Assembly (NCBI RefSeq): GCF_050624435.1
Contig: NC_134542.1
Location: 108,483,677 to 108,547,676, forward strand
DNA length: 64,000 nucleotides
Direction: 5' to 3'
From: Tenrec ecaudatus
Taxonomy: Eukaryota; Chordata; Mammalia; Afrosoricida; Tenrecidae
The notes beneath the pieces are model-generated. The model saw nothing but the letters and a program-made list of their open reading frames with translations, was not told the origin of the DNA and made no database searches. The position numbers and the translations under genes are program-made. Shown in pieces: positions 34,671 to 45,954 of this stretch (position 1 is the first letter of the stretch; each line of letters begins with the position of its first letter).

Positions 34671-37600
34671 GTTTTATTGTTGGTCCAACAACAAAGGTCA
34701 GTCAATATTCAGGTGTAAATATGGAGCTTTGGGGTATCATGTTGCTTTAAGGGAATATAACTTTTAAAACATGCTTATTTAAAATTATTTTGGAAAGAAA
34801 TATTTCAACTTCCTGTCCTAATTAGCTCAGCTTTCACCACTAAACACAAACACTTTAGAGGTTATTATTATTCTTACCTACATTTTTATAATATACTGAC
34901 CTCTGTGCTATTTAAATTCTGAGATTTTAAATTCATCATCATTATTTAGCTTCCCAAATGCCACCAGATGCAGATTACTGCCAGGCAAGGCTTATTATTA
35001 GCGGGCTAGGGTTAGGGTGTACTTCAGACAATAGCAGTAAGTTAAGGCCACCTCCTACCTTTCATGGACTATCGTATAGCATGCAGTGTGCAAGAGAAAA
35101 GAAGTATTGACACAATTTAGTGGAAAATTTGAAATTACAAAATTTAATCCCAGATGTCCTGTGACTCCTCCTGTGAAGGCCAGGAGTTGGGTCCCCCTTC
35201 TCTCGCTGAGAACAGCCCTGAATTGGATGGAAAAAGAGTGTCGAGCCCTGCACGGTGCGAAGAGTACCCTGAACCCCAAACACAAGGAGACAGGGAGACC
35301 AGCTGAGCACAGGACACCCAGTGCCCAAGACTTGGGAGAAGCTTGAGACAAACTGCTGTCAGGGACCTTGCCACCAGTGTGCCAAAGCACCCCCCCAGGG
35401 TCCCGGAAGCCTGCTATCCATTTGGTCCCCAGAGCTGAGCACCAGGGGAAACTAGGGCTCTGCCAGCAGTGGCCCAGGCCACACAGCGCGCCAGCCCAGA
35501 CAACCATGCGCTTCCCGGGGCCCTGGGGTTCAAGGTTCTTGCCCTAAAAGCCTCCCTGAGGTCACCAAGGAATCCGGACACAACCACCCAGATCTTTCAC
35601 TGAGTCACTTTGCCCAAGAAATGATGTTATCCTGACAGGCCGATGGCTATGTGCTGGCTATGTGCTGGTTCCCCAAAATCTCTGTATAATTTGCTTTTCT
35701 CCTTTTAACAAATGGACCCACGGATGCTCCCTGTCTCTCCTGAGCTGGGGAAGGACCCAGCTTGTTGGGAGGCTCACAAGGAAGGTAGCTAGAGAGCTTC
35801 AGCATGGAGACAAAGGGGTGGTAGGAGTGTGGGCGGAGGTGACTGAAAAGTACCCTGGGATTGTAAATCCTTAGGATTGAGACAGTGAGGATCCTTGCCA
35901 GAGCAAGAGAACCTCTGCCGGGTTGTCCTTGCTGACCCCTGGAGGCTGGCGATGCCAAAGTGACCACTTGCCCCAGAGGTCAGGGGGCAGCATCAGGGGC
36001 AGGTGCCACCCTTGGGCAGTGTGCCCTTCTGTTGTGCAAAAAAAAGAAATGAAAAGTACAAAATACCTAACATTTATCTAGGTATTAGGTTCTCAAGATT
36101 AAATTTTCCATCATAAAAATCTCCTTCTCCCACCATTCCATGAAATGAAAAACAATGTAATTATATAGAGTGATTTTTATTTTTTTTGTTTATGATCTTC
36201 AGAATGTTAACAATACTACTACATTTAAGTTTTTAATTTAACAGCTATGCTGAGAATTTTGGAGACCATATAATTTAAAACCCATATAATACTTTCCAAA
36301 GGCAAATCTGTAACTGAATTTCAATTTTTATCTCTTTCCCAGTGTGCTAAACTGTTCACAAAACAAGTCAGCTCAATAGCAATCCATCCATGATTAAAAA
36401 CCGTTTTTGAAAAATAATTTTCTTTTATTACAAAGAGCAGAACAACCACACAAAGCACCAATTGTTGGTTGTCTTTTATCTAGGGTTTGGCTCTTCTTTC
36501 AAAAATAAATATAATCATCAGTACTTATTACCTCATCCAATATCATGGCTGTCCTTTTGATTATTGTCATACAATGTATTAATACTTTGTACCTAACTGA
36601 TTTTTACCCCACCTATTCTAGTGAATAGTTGAAACATCTGTCCAATGTCAGTTTCCACGTAACTAACTAATGAGATGGGGCGATGCCTTTGGGTAACCCA
36701 CGACTCAGCTGACATTTTGTACAGTAGTTTGCTTGTCATGGGTTTACCACCAAAGGCAATTTACAAATCTCTCTTTCAACAACCAAAGGCAGGACAACAG
36801 ACTGGAATAATAGACATGCGTCCAGGAAGAAAATAAGCAGGAAAGCAAAGTTGGCCCGGATCCCTAGCAGTTACAAATGTATTTTCATAGAGGAAGAAAC
36901 TGTTTCAATTGAAGCGCTCATCCAATTGCTGAAATGTTTAGATACATTTCACTTGACTCTAAATGAATGAGGATGCCAGCTCGAGAGTTTCCAAATGTGT
37001 TTGACAGCTACTTACTAAAATCTTTGGACTAAAATCTTTTTAGTTACACCCAGAATCCCGTCTGTCAGAAATGTGTACCTTCTGTCACGTTTTTCTTGAC
37101 TGTCAATCACTTATAATGCAAGTCCATCCATTTTGAGAAGAAAGAGGGGGAAAATAGTTCTAACTCGCTTGACTGCCCGCTGAGCAGTTCCAATCTCCAT
37201 TTTCTTTGAAAATAGGACTGTCCTTTATTAGACAAGAATCAGTCCTAGAAAAAGCTGTTTAATAATAATAATAATAAACCACTATTTGTTGTCTTTCTAT
37301 TCTTGTTTTCAGGCAAAATTGAACTGCGTTATTTTTGAGTAGAACTTTATTTGCATGTGTTTTCTGGTCTAGATAGAAAAATTTCCCCTTTGATTCCATG
37401 GTATAACATAACACTGGTTCTGCCTTTATTCCTTATATTTAAATCCATGAGAATGTATTTACATGTAGTAAAGGCAGAACAGACACTTATGAGCAAATTA
37501 AACTAACAAAAATATAAGTAAATTATAGATTAAAACAAAATTCCTTAAAAAAAATTCAACTTCCTCTTTCAGGTAAATTTACCTCCCAGGAAATGCAAAT

Positions 37601-38282
37601 TTCAGAACCATTTTACTCTTTGAAGAATTAAAGCAAGAGAAGATGCCAAACATGCCTGGAAACATGAATGTTTTCAGGTTTTTCTAAAGTGACAATTATA
37701 AAATTATATGGTTTCTAAGAAAAACCTGGAATAGTAAATGGATTGTTGTAATCATTAAAAAGATAAATTGGTCCCTGGAAACCATATTGAATTAATACAA
37801 ACAGAAATAAATAAAAGTACATTTTAATCCAGTCTCACCTGGTGCTACAGTGCTCTGGATGAGCAGAGTTAGCAAGGGGAAGACACCCAATTATTATTTC
37901 CATATCAGTTATTATTTTAATATTAGTATTTCATGACAATTAATATTTTTCATTTAATAAGTTATTTTAAAAGGTCACAATAATGCAAAGGAGGGGTTTC
38001 AGTAGGATTTTACAACTGATTGAAAAGCCACTTTCTTGAAAAGTATTGCTTAATTGATTGATGAAAATCTTTAAGGTCTTCCTGATCTAAGGCCTAAAAT
38101 CATTGCATTGGGTCAAAGAGTTTCAACATATCTAGCAATGTCTTAAATGAAAATGCCTTCTTCAAATATTTAGAAGATACAAAACAAGAGTAATAGTCAA
38201 TGTGATAAGTGATAGAAATAAATAAATTCACATGTAAAGTAAAACAAAACATACACCTACAGTCACAGAGTGGATTCAAATT
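34671..38282. other. Long repeat-poor stretch
   Basis: No gene. 35,140-35,560 is GC-rich. 36,050-38,090 is AT-rich and I see no repeat family in it, which is notable in so repeat-rich a window. Confidence 0.5.
35140..35560. other. GC-rich segment with overlapping open frames
   Basis: Higher GC than its surroundings, with open frames of 150 codons on the minus strand and 86 on the plus strand. Neither translation has a motif I know. It could be an old LTR or SVA-like remnant, or chance. Confidence 0.4.
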
Positions 38283-38425
38283 CGTAGCAGTCTCATATAA
38301 GGTGTCTGATGCTGTGTAAATCTTTATGGGAGCAGACAGCCTCATCTTGCTTCTGCTGAGAGAGGGATGGGTTGGAACTGCCAATCTCGGGGTTAGCAGT
38401 TCAACTCTTACCTAACAGTTCTGGG
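38283..38425 (-). mobile_element. AfroSINE, reverse orientation
   Basis: GGAGCAGACAGCCTCATCTTG, GGGTTGGAACTGCCAATCTC and GGGTTAGCAGTTCAACTC are reversed AfroSINE middle and B-box sequences. Confidence 0.7.
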
Positions 38426-38669
38426 ACTTCTTAAATATAAAGCAGTAAAGTCAGGTGCAAAAAAGAAAAAAGCATATTTTACATTATCTCATCTTATTTT
38501 TGCCAGAATCACTAGGCCTACCCAAGGCCCGCTACTCTCATATACAATCACGTATGCCGTCTGTCTTCACATACGTACCCCTTTTCCACTACCCAGGAAT
38601 TACATAGGGATGAAGATGCTACTTAGATTTCTGATTTTAATTTGAACATTGAACCAGAAATGAAAACTG

Positions 38670-38752
38670 AACTCATGACCATTGAGGTGATTTGAAACGA
38701 TAGTGACTCTATAGGACGGAGTAGGGCTGCTTCTATGGATTTCCAAGATGTG
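38670..38752 (-). mobile_element. AfroSINE 3' half, reverse orientation, split
   Basis: TGACTCTATAGGACGGAGTAGG and TCTATGGATTTCCAAGATG are the reversed tail. The matching head half is at 38965-39077, about 210 bases further on. Confidence 0.65.
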
Positions 38753-38964
38753 TATCTTAATAAGAGTATATGAAACTCAGGATTGATGAACATACAGAGA
38801 CATCAGGCATGCTAAGGTTTTCTGGGGGGTACAGTGGGGTTTCCAGAAGGAAGAGAAGGTTTTGAAACGGTGGTAGCAATTGTACAATACTTCTTGATGT
38901 GATTGAACCATGGAATGATCTGCTATCTCTATCGGCTTCCCATATAATAGCTTTGGAGGAAAGA
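38753..38964 (+). mobile_element. Insertion that splits an AfroSINE; repeat shared with 59510-59670
   Basis: Contains ATTGTACAATACTTCTTGATGTGATTGA (given here as one block in two 14-base halves), which recurs near 59590 with few changes. This looks like the 3' end of an older LINE 3' UTR, but I cannot name it. Confidence 0.45.
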
Positions 38965-39077
38965 AGAGAAACAGAATCTCATCTTTCTCCTGCCGAGTGG
39001 CTGGTGATTTTCTATTGCTGACCTTGCGTTAACAACTGGCACATACCCACGATGCCTCCAGGGCCCATAGTTGAACA
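38965..39077 (-). mobile_element. AfroSINE 5' half, reverse orientation, split
   Basis: TCATCTTTCTCCTGCCGAGTGG, TATTGCTGACCTTGCGTTAAC and GATGCCTCCAGGGCCC are the reversed middle, B box and head. Together with 38670-38752 they make one SINE. Confidence 0.65.
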
Positions 39078-39439
39078 CTGGCAGACTATAATAATTCTCT
39101 AGAATGGACTCTGTTAGTTTTGGAGGTAATTACCAGAAACTCCTACTATTTTCAATACCAGAGGTCTATCAACCAAACACATACAGATGCCACATTTTAC
39201 TCTACAGGATTCTTGGAAAATATTAGGGTGGCAACATTTTGGTGGAAACATTACATCACTTTACATTTCATATTCCACAGTATAGGGAGAGCAGAAATAA
39301 ATCTAGCCATTGAGACCCTTGGTTTTGATTGACATTTTAATAATGTCATGATGCTAGCATGCAATGTAGCAGAATTATCTATGGATAGCCTGGCTTTTAA
39401 CTGAAGATACAATATAGAAATTTGTAGTTATTCTAAGTT

Positions 39440-39776
39440 AAGCTTTCTCCAACCATGATACAGCCCGCTTCTCCTAAGAAGCTATGGGGATAGAATCAAG
39501 GAAGTGAAGGAAACGCCTGACAATGTATCAGTTGCATCAGAAATGTTGGTAAAGGGTGATCTTCCAATAGGATCATTTCTTCTAATGGCTCTTGGGGTAC
39601 TTAGGCAGAAAGCCTACCGACATGAGCGAAGAAGAGAAGGCCATTGGCCTAGACATGACTTAACATCTGGGGCTTGGGCAGAGGAACAACAGTGAAGCTG
39701 GTGCAGTACCAGGAAGCATTTCCTTCTGTTGTTGCTGCAGCAGACTGAATCACACCTAACAACAACAACAACAACA
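39440..39776 (+). mobile_element. RTE-type LINE, 3' end with (AAC)n tail
   Basis: Ends CACACCTAACAACAACAAC, the characteristic RTE/AfroSINE terminal repeat, preceded by a diverged RTE 3' region (GTAAAGGGTGATC..., GTGCAGTACCAGGAAGCATT). The left boundary is uncertain. Confidence 0.5.
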
Positions 39777-40129
39777 TCCAAGACTGCACTTGGTAAGTTT
39801 TTCCTCCCTAGTATGAATACATCAGATCAATAGTAAAACTGGAGTGGGTGGCAAGTGAAAGGCAAACCTCACTTCAAGGTAGAAAAGAAAGGCCACTTCT
39901 CATAGGGTGCCTCTACTTCATTGAAACAGTCCTGAAGAATGACAGGTCTGTGATGAATCAAATGCTGGGAACCAGGGGAAGAAGAAATGCCTTCCAACGT
40001 ACAGTTGACTTTAACTGCTCCCTGTGAAGGGACCAGGCATCTTCCCTAAGAATCAACATCTCCACAGCAAATGATAATGTACCTGGTTTTTGTCATACAT
40101 TACCTAATATCCTTTAAATTACATGTGTT
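39777..40129. other. Non-coding DNA, nothing recognised
   Basis: No gene or repeat supported. Confidence 0.4.
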
Positions 40130-40187
40130 GTCGATGGGTGTCCTTAGGTCTATTCTCAGTAGCCATTGGTCAGAGCAGAACTACCAC
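40130..40187 (-). mobile_element. AfroSINE 3' part, reverse orientation, left of a hAT element
   Basis: TCAGTAGCCATTGGTCAGAG and CAGAACTACCAC resemble the reversed SINE tail (GACC.TA.GG.CAGAGTAGAACTGCCC). The rest of the SINE resumes at 40410. Confidence 0.5.
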
Positions 40188-40409
40188 CAGGGGTCCTCAA
40201 ACTATGGCCCGCGGGCCACATGCGGCCCACCAAGGGCATTTATCTCGCCCGCCAGGTGTGTTTGTGGCCGCTGCCTGTCCTGCTTAGCAGCCAACTCGTC
40301 CAGTGTGCATAGGCATTTGTGCATAGTTTTTCCTTAAACTGTAGTCCGGCGCCCCAGTGGTCTGAGGGACAGTGAACTGGCCCCTGTTTAAAAAGCTTGG
40401 GGACCATTG
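40188..40409. mobile_element. Non-autonomous hAT-type DNA transposon (222 bp)
   Basis: The ends are inverted: CAGGGGTCCTCAAACTATGG at the left; the right end read in reverse is CAATGGTCCCCAAGCTTTTT. Inside, CGGGCCACATGCGGCCCACC and AACAGGGGCCAGTTCACTG (reverse) are hallmarks of a CpG-rich hAT family seen in several mammals. No clear 8-bp duplication remains. It has no transposase. Confidence 0.75.
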
Positions 40410-40528
40410 GCTTTTCACAGTTGCAGTCTTCATGGAGCACGTAGCCAACTAGCCGCTGGATGTATTTGCGCATCGAACTTTTGGCTTAATAGCCAAGTGA
40501 TTCACTGTTGCACCACAAAGGCACTCTC
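40410..40528 (-). mobile_element. AfroSINE 5' part, reverse orientation, right of the hAT element
   Basis: CAGTCTTCATGGAGCACG, GCATCGAACTTTTGGC, TAGCCAAGTGATTCACTG and TTGCACCACAAAGGC are the reversed middle, B box, A box and head. The hAT element lies between this and 40130-40187. Confidence 0.7.
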
Positions 40529-41213
40529 TAACGACATAAACAACACAAATGGCTTAGTACTATGCCTGACACCATGGTAGTTACCTAGTATTGTTCTTTA
40601 TGATCACCGTCGGTTCTTAAGTACTGACTTCACCAAGTACCTGCAATTTTATATATGACTCAACCTCATACTTTTCCTTTGTCTGAGTCTCTTAGCAATT
40701 ATATTTAGAAGTTAAAGTTTCCAGTGGCGGTTTGGCACTGATTCTATGAATTTGCCTAAAAACATGGCTCCAGTGTCCTTGGGTACCAAAAACACAGCAT
40801 CATTGCATATAAAGCAGATGCCAACATTCTCAGCATGTTTAGAAGCTAGTGATGGATGGACATGTTCTCAATTTCAGACAATATAAATGAACAATTTTGT
40901 GAGGAACAAGACTGTTCTAGGCTTAACAGGATCAAACTTAAAGAGATTTTAAAATGATACTTTTTAAAAAAGAACATGTGCATTTATTTTCAGAGTGAAA
41001 CTGAATCTAGGGGTATAGATGACTAGATCATCTGAATTAGTCATACATGGGAACATTCGAATGTCAATAGCTTCCATCACATAGCGCCCTCTCTTACTGA
41101 TGGGGAACACCCCAAGAACTCACACAAGCCCTCAGTCATACCGCAGAGGGAATTCGCTGTATACTTCAAGGTTCTAGTGCAAAGGCCTGTATTGTTTTTG
41201 AATGAGCGTTCCC
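40529..41213. other. Non-coding DNA, nothing recognised
   Basis: No gene or repeat supported. Confidence 0.5.
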
Positions 41214-41412
41214 AGGAGCCCTAGTTGTGTAGTGGGTTGAGCATTGAGTTACTAAACACAAAGTCAGTGGTTCAGGCTCTCTGTCTCTCTGCAGGAGAAA
41301 GATGAAGCCGTGTGATCTGTTAAAGATGGGCATCCCCGGAACTCCACAGAGCAGTTCTACTCTGTCCCATAGGGTTGCCATGAGTTAGAATCTACTCCAT
41401 GACTGTGAATTT
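41214..41412 (+). mobile_element. AfroSINE, near full length
   Basis: GAGCCCTAGTTGTGTAGTGG head, AAGTCAGTGGTTCAGGCTC B box, TGCAGGAGAAAGATGAAGCC middle, GGAACTCCACAGAGCAGTTC, and TAGGGTTGCCATGAGTTAG tail. Confidence 0.88.
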
Positions 41413-42417
41413 GTATATTTTCACTTTGGGTGGAGGGGAGAGGATGATGATTCCAATGCTCTCCTCTACATATCTCTTACATGAAATTACAAAATATCAA
41501 AATTTCATATTTGAATATTGTAGTTCAACATCTTCAAAAGAATCAATAGAACCAGGAGAGGTTGGCTAACAAACTTCGTCAAAGCCATATACTAGTCAAT
41601 GGGTGGCTGGAACGTGAAGCATTCTTACTGCAATATCCTTTCCCCTGTGCCAGTTTCTCACTTATTTTTATGGAGTTAATACCCTAGCTATCCAGCTTTT
41701 TCCACATTGGGGTTTTGCAGTGTGGAACTAAGGCTGGGCTACGTTTACTTTTCCAGGTTGTGGAGTCACACCACAACTTGACCTCAGAATTCAAATGTTT
41801 TTTCTCCCACAAAATCCAGTATCCTCCTCCTTTTCATTATGTCTACATCATTCTCTACCTGCCATGTGTCTGCAGCGTTGGCCCTGTCTGTGTCTAGTTC
41901 CAGACGAAACTTAGAGCACAATGTAATGGTGCTTCGTTTCTGTAAGTCATTCCTGGCATTCTCCTGAGACATGAGAGCAGCAGCCAGAACGTCTTCTAAA
42001 GAAGACAGCTGGAAGGAAGTGCAAGGAACATAAATTTCTTCCTTGGGCATTTCTGTGTGCGTTTTCAAAAGACGGAATTCAAAATGGCCCTGTGTTTTTG
42101 TTTGTTGGGTTAAGGATACCTCAATTTTAGACACTTAGGAAATTGTGACAACATTGCAAAGAATACCACATAGTCGAGGTAAGGAAAGTACGGGCCAGCA
42201 ATAGAGGAGGATTTAAGAGGCATTCTGGATATAAAATCAATAGTATTCAGCTGTTAGCTGGTGAGGAAGTTGCTACAAGGGCAAGTCCGACACCTCCATC
42301 TTTCTTTATTCTATCTTGGCACCAATCACCTCTCCCACATCACTCGATTTCTCTTCTGCATTCAATACTTTGTTGCAATGGCCACACATAATGCAACAAT
42401 AATCATAATTATGGGTG
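41413..42417. other. Non-coding DNA containing one 116-codon open frame
   Basis: The minus-strand frame at 41784-42134 has an unbiased amino-acid mix but no motif I recognise. It might be the remnant of a retrocopy; no poly-A or duplication supports that. Confidence 0.4.
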
Positions 42418-42713
42418 TGGTTTATTAGGAAAGCTCAAAGGTTATGAAAATATTAAGAAGCCTATTCTTTTGTTCTCAGTGCCTCTTCTCAGTGGTGCTG
42501 CCCGCTGTTTCCCTTTCTGGTCTTTGCTCTCTGAGCCATGGCCTGCTGGGCCCTTGTCTTGTTCGGTGGAGGGAGCCCACCACTCTGCCGCATGGTCTCA
42601 TGCTGCTCCTATGCGCTGCCTCATAATTCGTTGCCGTGGCCTCTGGTTTTCTGCTTTCTCTGCCACTTTAGACAAGGATCTTGCATATGCTCCACTAGTA
42701 ACTCATCTTTCTT
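42418..42713 (-). mobile_element. LTR-like element, family C, left part
   Basis: Begins GGTTTATTAGGAAAGC, a reversed AATAAA signal like family B. The end TCTGCCACTTTAGACAAGG is shared with the segment near 50870 (TCCGCCACTTCAGACAAAG). An L1 insertion with a target duplication separates it from 43183-43440. Confidence 0.45.
42700..42713 (+). repeat. Target-site duplication, left, of the L1 at 42714
   Basis: AACTCATCTTTCTT is repeated exactly at 43169-43182. Confidence 0.85.
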
Positions 42714-43168
42714 TTTTTCCTTTTAAAAAATAATTTTATTGGGGGTTTGTATAAGTCTTATCACAATCCATCCATCCATCCATTGTGTCAAGCACATTTG
42801 TTGTCATGGGCATTCTCAAAACATTTGCTTTCTGTTTGAACCCTTGAAATCAACTCCTTATTTCCCCCCTACCTCCCTGACACCCCCTCCCTCATGAACC
42901 CTTGATAATTTATAAATTATTATTGTTTTGTCATATCTTACACTGTCCGACGTCCCTTTTCAGCCACTTTTCTGTTGTTCATCCCTGAGGGAGGAGGTTA
43001 TATGTAGATCCTTGTGATCAGTTCCCCTTCCCACCCCACCTTCCCTCCACCCTCCTGGTATCCCCACTCTCACCATTGGTCCTGAAAGGATCGACCATCC
43101 GGATTCCTTGTTTCCAGTTCCTATCTGTGCCAGTGTACATCCTCTGGCCTAGCCAGGTTTGTAAGGTA
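42714..43168 (-). mobile_element. 5'-truncated L1 3' UTR inserted in an LTR
   Basis: T-rich start, AATTTTATTGGGGGTTTG, AATCCATCCATCC, reversed polypurine tract, GGTCCTGAAAGGATCG, and a break at TAGCCAGGTTTGTAAGG. Exact 14-bp duplications mark both ends. An open frame over the right junction is a chance product. Confidence 0.88.
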
Positions 43169-43182
43169 AACTCATCTTTCTT
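43169..43182 (+). repeat. Target-site duplication, right, of the L1
   Basis: Exact partner of 42700-42713. Confidence 0.85.
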
Positions 43183-43440
43183 GATGGCCGTGGGACACTC
43201 TCTCTTCCTGCTTCAGAGACAGCTCACTTATATATCCCGAGGAATGGCAAACTGGCCAACCCCCGAGTCTTCTACACCTCATTTGCATGCTCCCACCAGT
43301 CCTTTGATTGGAGTTACAAAGGCTATGGATCCAAGAGCCATTTTAAACAATTTCACTTCACCAAAGAATGTGGAGATGACTTCCGCTTCCGGAGACTGTC
43401 AATTGAAGACAAATATCCAAATCAGTCTCAGGCAAGGTAT
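43183..43440 (-). mobile_element. LTR-like element, family C, right part
   Basis: Continuation of 42418-42713 after the L1. Contains CTCATTTGCATGCTCC, which includes an octamer-type ATTTGCAT motif common in LTR promoters. Right boundary uncertain. Confidence 0.4.
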
Positions 43441-43631
43441 CAGTCTGGGTTGATGGAACAAAATGAGTTCACTATTTAACAAATTAAATTTGAGATGCAT
43501 GTGATTTATCTGAATCAAACCGGAAATTTAACAATGGGAAGTTTGGGTGTGGAACTCACATAAAACCAGTCTGATGAACGATCTAGTGACAGAAGCTCAG
43601 GTACAAAGAGTTTCCAAATGAGGAACATTAC

Positions 43632-44106
43632 TGTGGTGGTTAGATTTGATGTCAACTTGAATATGTATGAGTAGAAAGGGGAGGAGTTCAACCTATGTCG
43701 GGTCACAGCTTAGTGATGCTTCCTGAGAACTGTGGCCATTTCATTAGAGAGGCTATGTGGGACCACTCCTGGAGGCAGACACTGGGGGTCTCTCCCTTCT
43801 CTCTCTGCCCATTCACCTTGCTGGTTGGAACTCTGCCCCAAATTGTCTGCATCCTGTTAAGTTTCCACTGATCTTATATCTACCTGACTCTGCACCTACC
43901 AGCCTATAATTTCCTTGCTTCCCACTTCATGTTTCAGTGTCAACTGCATAAGTTAGAAGAGGGCTGTCTAGAATTGGGCGTATGCACTTGAGTTCGACTG
44001 GGCTGTGGTGTATTCTTGATACGAAATTATTTCTTGATATAAAATGCTTCCTTATACATACATGAGTGTCACTGTTTTGTTTCTCTGCACAAACCAGCCT
44101 TACACA
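43632..44106 (+). mobile_element. LTR, ERVL-like, plus orientation
   Basis: Starts TGTGGTGGTTAGATTTGATG and continues TCAACTTG; ends TGTTTCTCTGCACAAACC... CTTACACA. This is the standard start and end of mammalian ERVL-class LTRs. About 475 bp; no 5-bp duplication could be confirmed. Confidence 0.6.
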
Positions 44107-44569
44107 GCTATCGTTTATAAGTAGAACATCTCAAGCTTAGAAACCTAGCTTAATTGAGGAGCTGATCGGTGTGTTATTTTATTCTTCCAATAGGTTTTCT
44201 TTATTTTGTTGATGCCCTCTTTAGTGTAATCTAAGAGAGTGTCCTCCACATTGACCATGACTAGGATACTTACCCCTGTCTATACCAATTTCTAGAAAAA
44301 TACTGAAGTGACCGTCCTTGATTGAAATTCTTCCCCGTGATGCCAACATTAGATCCATTTTCCTCTTGTTTCAAGGCCAGTATTCTAATAAACCACTGTT
44401 TTGGTACAAACAAGAAGTGTTTTGAGTGTGACTAGATGGGATGGGTTGAATTTCAGAGGAAAACAGTGGTATTGTATTTTAAAAAGTATTATAACCATTT
44501 AAGTTATAATACTACCTAGAGGCATCAAATAATTTCCAACACATAGGGAACCTATACAGGATGCCCAAG
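44107..44569. other. Non-coding DNA, nothing recognised
   Basis: No gene or repeat supported. Confidence 0.4.
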
Positions 44570-44680
44570 GTTGTCAGTCTTTACAGGAACGAAGAACCTC
44601 TTCTTTTTCCTGCAAAGTAACTAGTAGGTTTGAATTGCTCACATTGAGTTTAGCAGGCCAACACTGACCTTACAGCACCC
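44570..44680 (-). mobile_element. AfroSINE fragment, reverse orientation
   Basis: TCTTTACAGGAACGAAGAACC, CTAGTAGGTTTGAATTGCTC and CATTGAGTTTAGCAGGCC are reversed middle and B-box sequences. Confidence 0.6.
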
Positions 44681-44967
44681 CCAGGACATCTGTTCCTTAG
44701 TAACCCATGTCCTGAAATTAGGTCAAGGTTAATGCTGACCATATGAAAGAATGCCTTTTGAAGAAAATTAAACCCTTTGCTGTTAAACCGATTTAGAATG
44801 ATGGTAACCCCATATATAAGTTCAAGAAGACTAAAGCGACTGGCTTTTAAAGATAGAATTTTGTGGTGGGTGTGTTGGTTAAACCCCTGATCTTGGAAGA
44901 ATGTTGTTTGAACATTATATTTACTCTAAGGGCCACAGGGTAGCACAAATGGTCTCTACCTAACTAT

Positions 44968-45168
44968 GAACCCTGCTGGCAGAGTGGTTGTGCCTTTGGC
45001 TGCTAGTCACAACGCCAGCAGTTTGAAATCACATGCCACTCACAAGGTAAAAGAGGAGACTCTATACCTATTCAAAAATGACAGTCTCAGAAACCCACAC
45101 GGGCAGCTCTACCCTGTCCTACAGGGTCACTGCTATGATTTGGCATCGACTCGATGGCAGTAAGTTTA
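44968..45168 (+). mobile_element. AfroSINE, near full length
   Basis: CCCTGCTGGCAGAGTGGTTG head, GCCAGCAGTTTGAAATCAC B box, CTCACAAGGTAAAAGAGG middle, GTCCTACAGGGTCACTGC, and GGCATCGACTCGATGGCAG tail. Confidence 0.88.
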
Positions 45169-45267
45169 GTTTTGATTGATTAAACCAAAAATTTGTTAAT
45201 CAAAAGTTTTGGTTGATTAATCTAATGATTTGGTGAATGATAGGACTAATAATTGGTGTCCTCACAA

Positions 45268-45350
45268 TTACACTGAGAAAACCTTATAGAACAGTTGTAT
45301 TCTGCAATACATGAGGTCGTTGTGAATTAGCAACAACTAGAAGGCAACAT
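45268..45350 (+). mobile_element. AfroSINE tail fragment
   Basis: CCTTATAGAACAGTTGTATTC, then GAGGTCGTTGTGAATTAGC and CAACTAGAAGGCAACA, an old AfroSINE 3' end. Confidence 0.5.
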
Positions 45351-45920
45351 TTTATTATTATTTATATAATAGGCTAAATTTTAAAACAAAAAAGTGTCAA
45401 AGTATAGGATTAACTTAGCCAACATCTTAGCTGCTAAGGATAATGATGGTTTTCAATGGGCTGAGGATATAGACAGTGTCAAACAGTGGGAGGACCGAGA
45501 GAATTTTGTATCCACTGAAGATTCATACATACTAATGTATCAGTTAGGTACAAGAAGAATGAGTGAAATAAAATTTCCCAACTATCGGAGGAGACAGTAC
45601 TGGGCAAGGGCCACTATGGAAGCCAGAGAGACCTTCTTCAAGGAAGTAAATGGCTGTCAAAATCATAGATTGAATAGTGATGGGATTTAGCAAGCCCATC
45701 AGTCAGCCAGTACCCAAGAGTATGGGGGAGGCCATGGGCCAGCCTGAGAGCTGCAGCCATCTGTTTGCAGTGTTGCTGCACTTTGTGTCCTTTCTGTGTG
45801 GCATTGAGGGATAGACAAACTCAAGCTAGCCCAATGTTAAGTTAAGGTTAGCCCTCTACTGTGAATCTGAAGCAGCATGCTTGCTCCACAAGAGAGCCCA
45901 AAGCAGTGAGCCTCAAAGAT

Positions 45921-45954
<34 letters not shown>

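Noticed and set aside
35006-35019. Telomere-like TAGGGTTAGGG
   Set aside because: Only two units, too short to be an interstitial telomeric tract.
35055-35507. 150-codon minus-strand open frame
   Set aside because: No start context, motif or splice signal supports it; GC-rich composition lowers the stop frequency. Kept only as a GC-rich segment to check.
45394-45690. 98-codon open frame with protein-like composition
   Set aside because: No motif or gene context; frames of this size are expected by chance several times in 64 kb.
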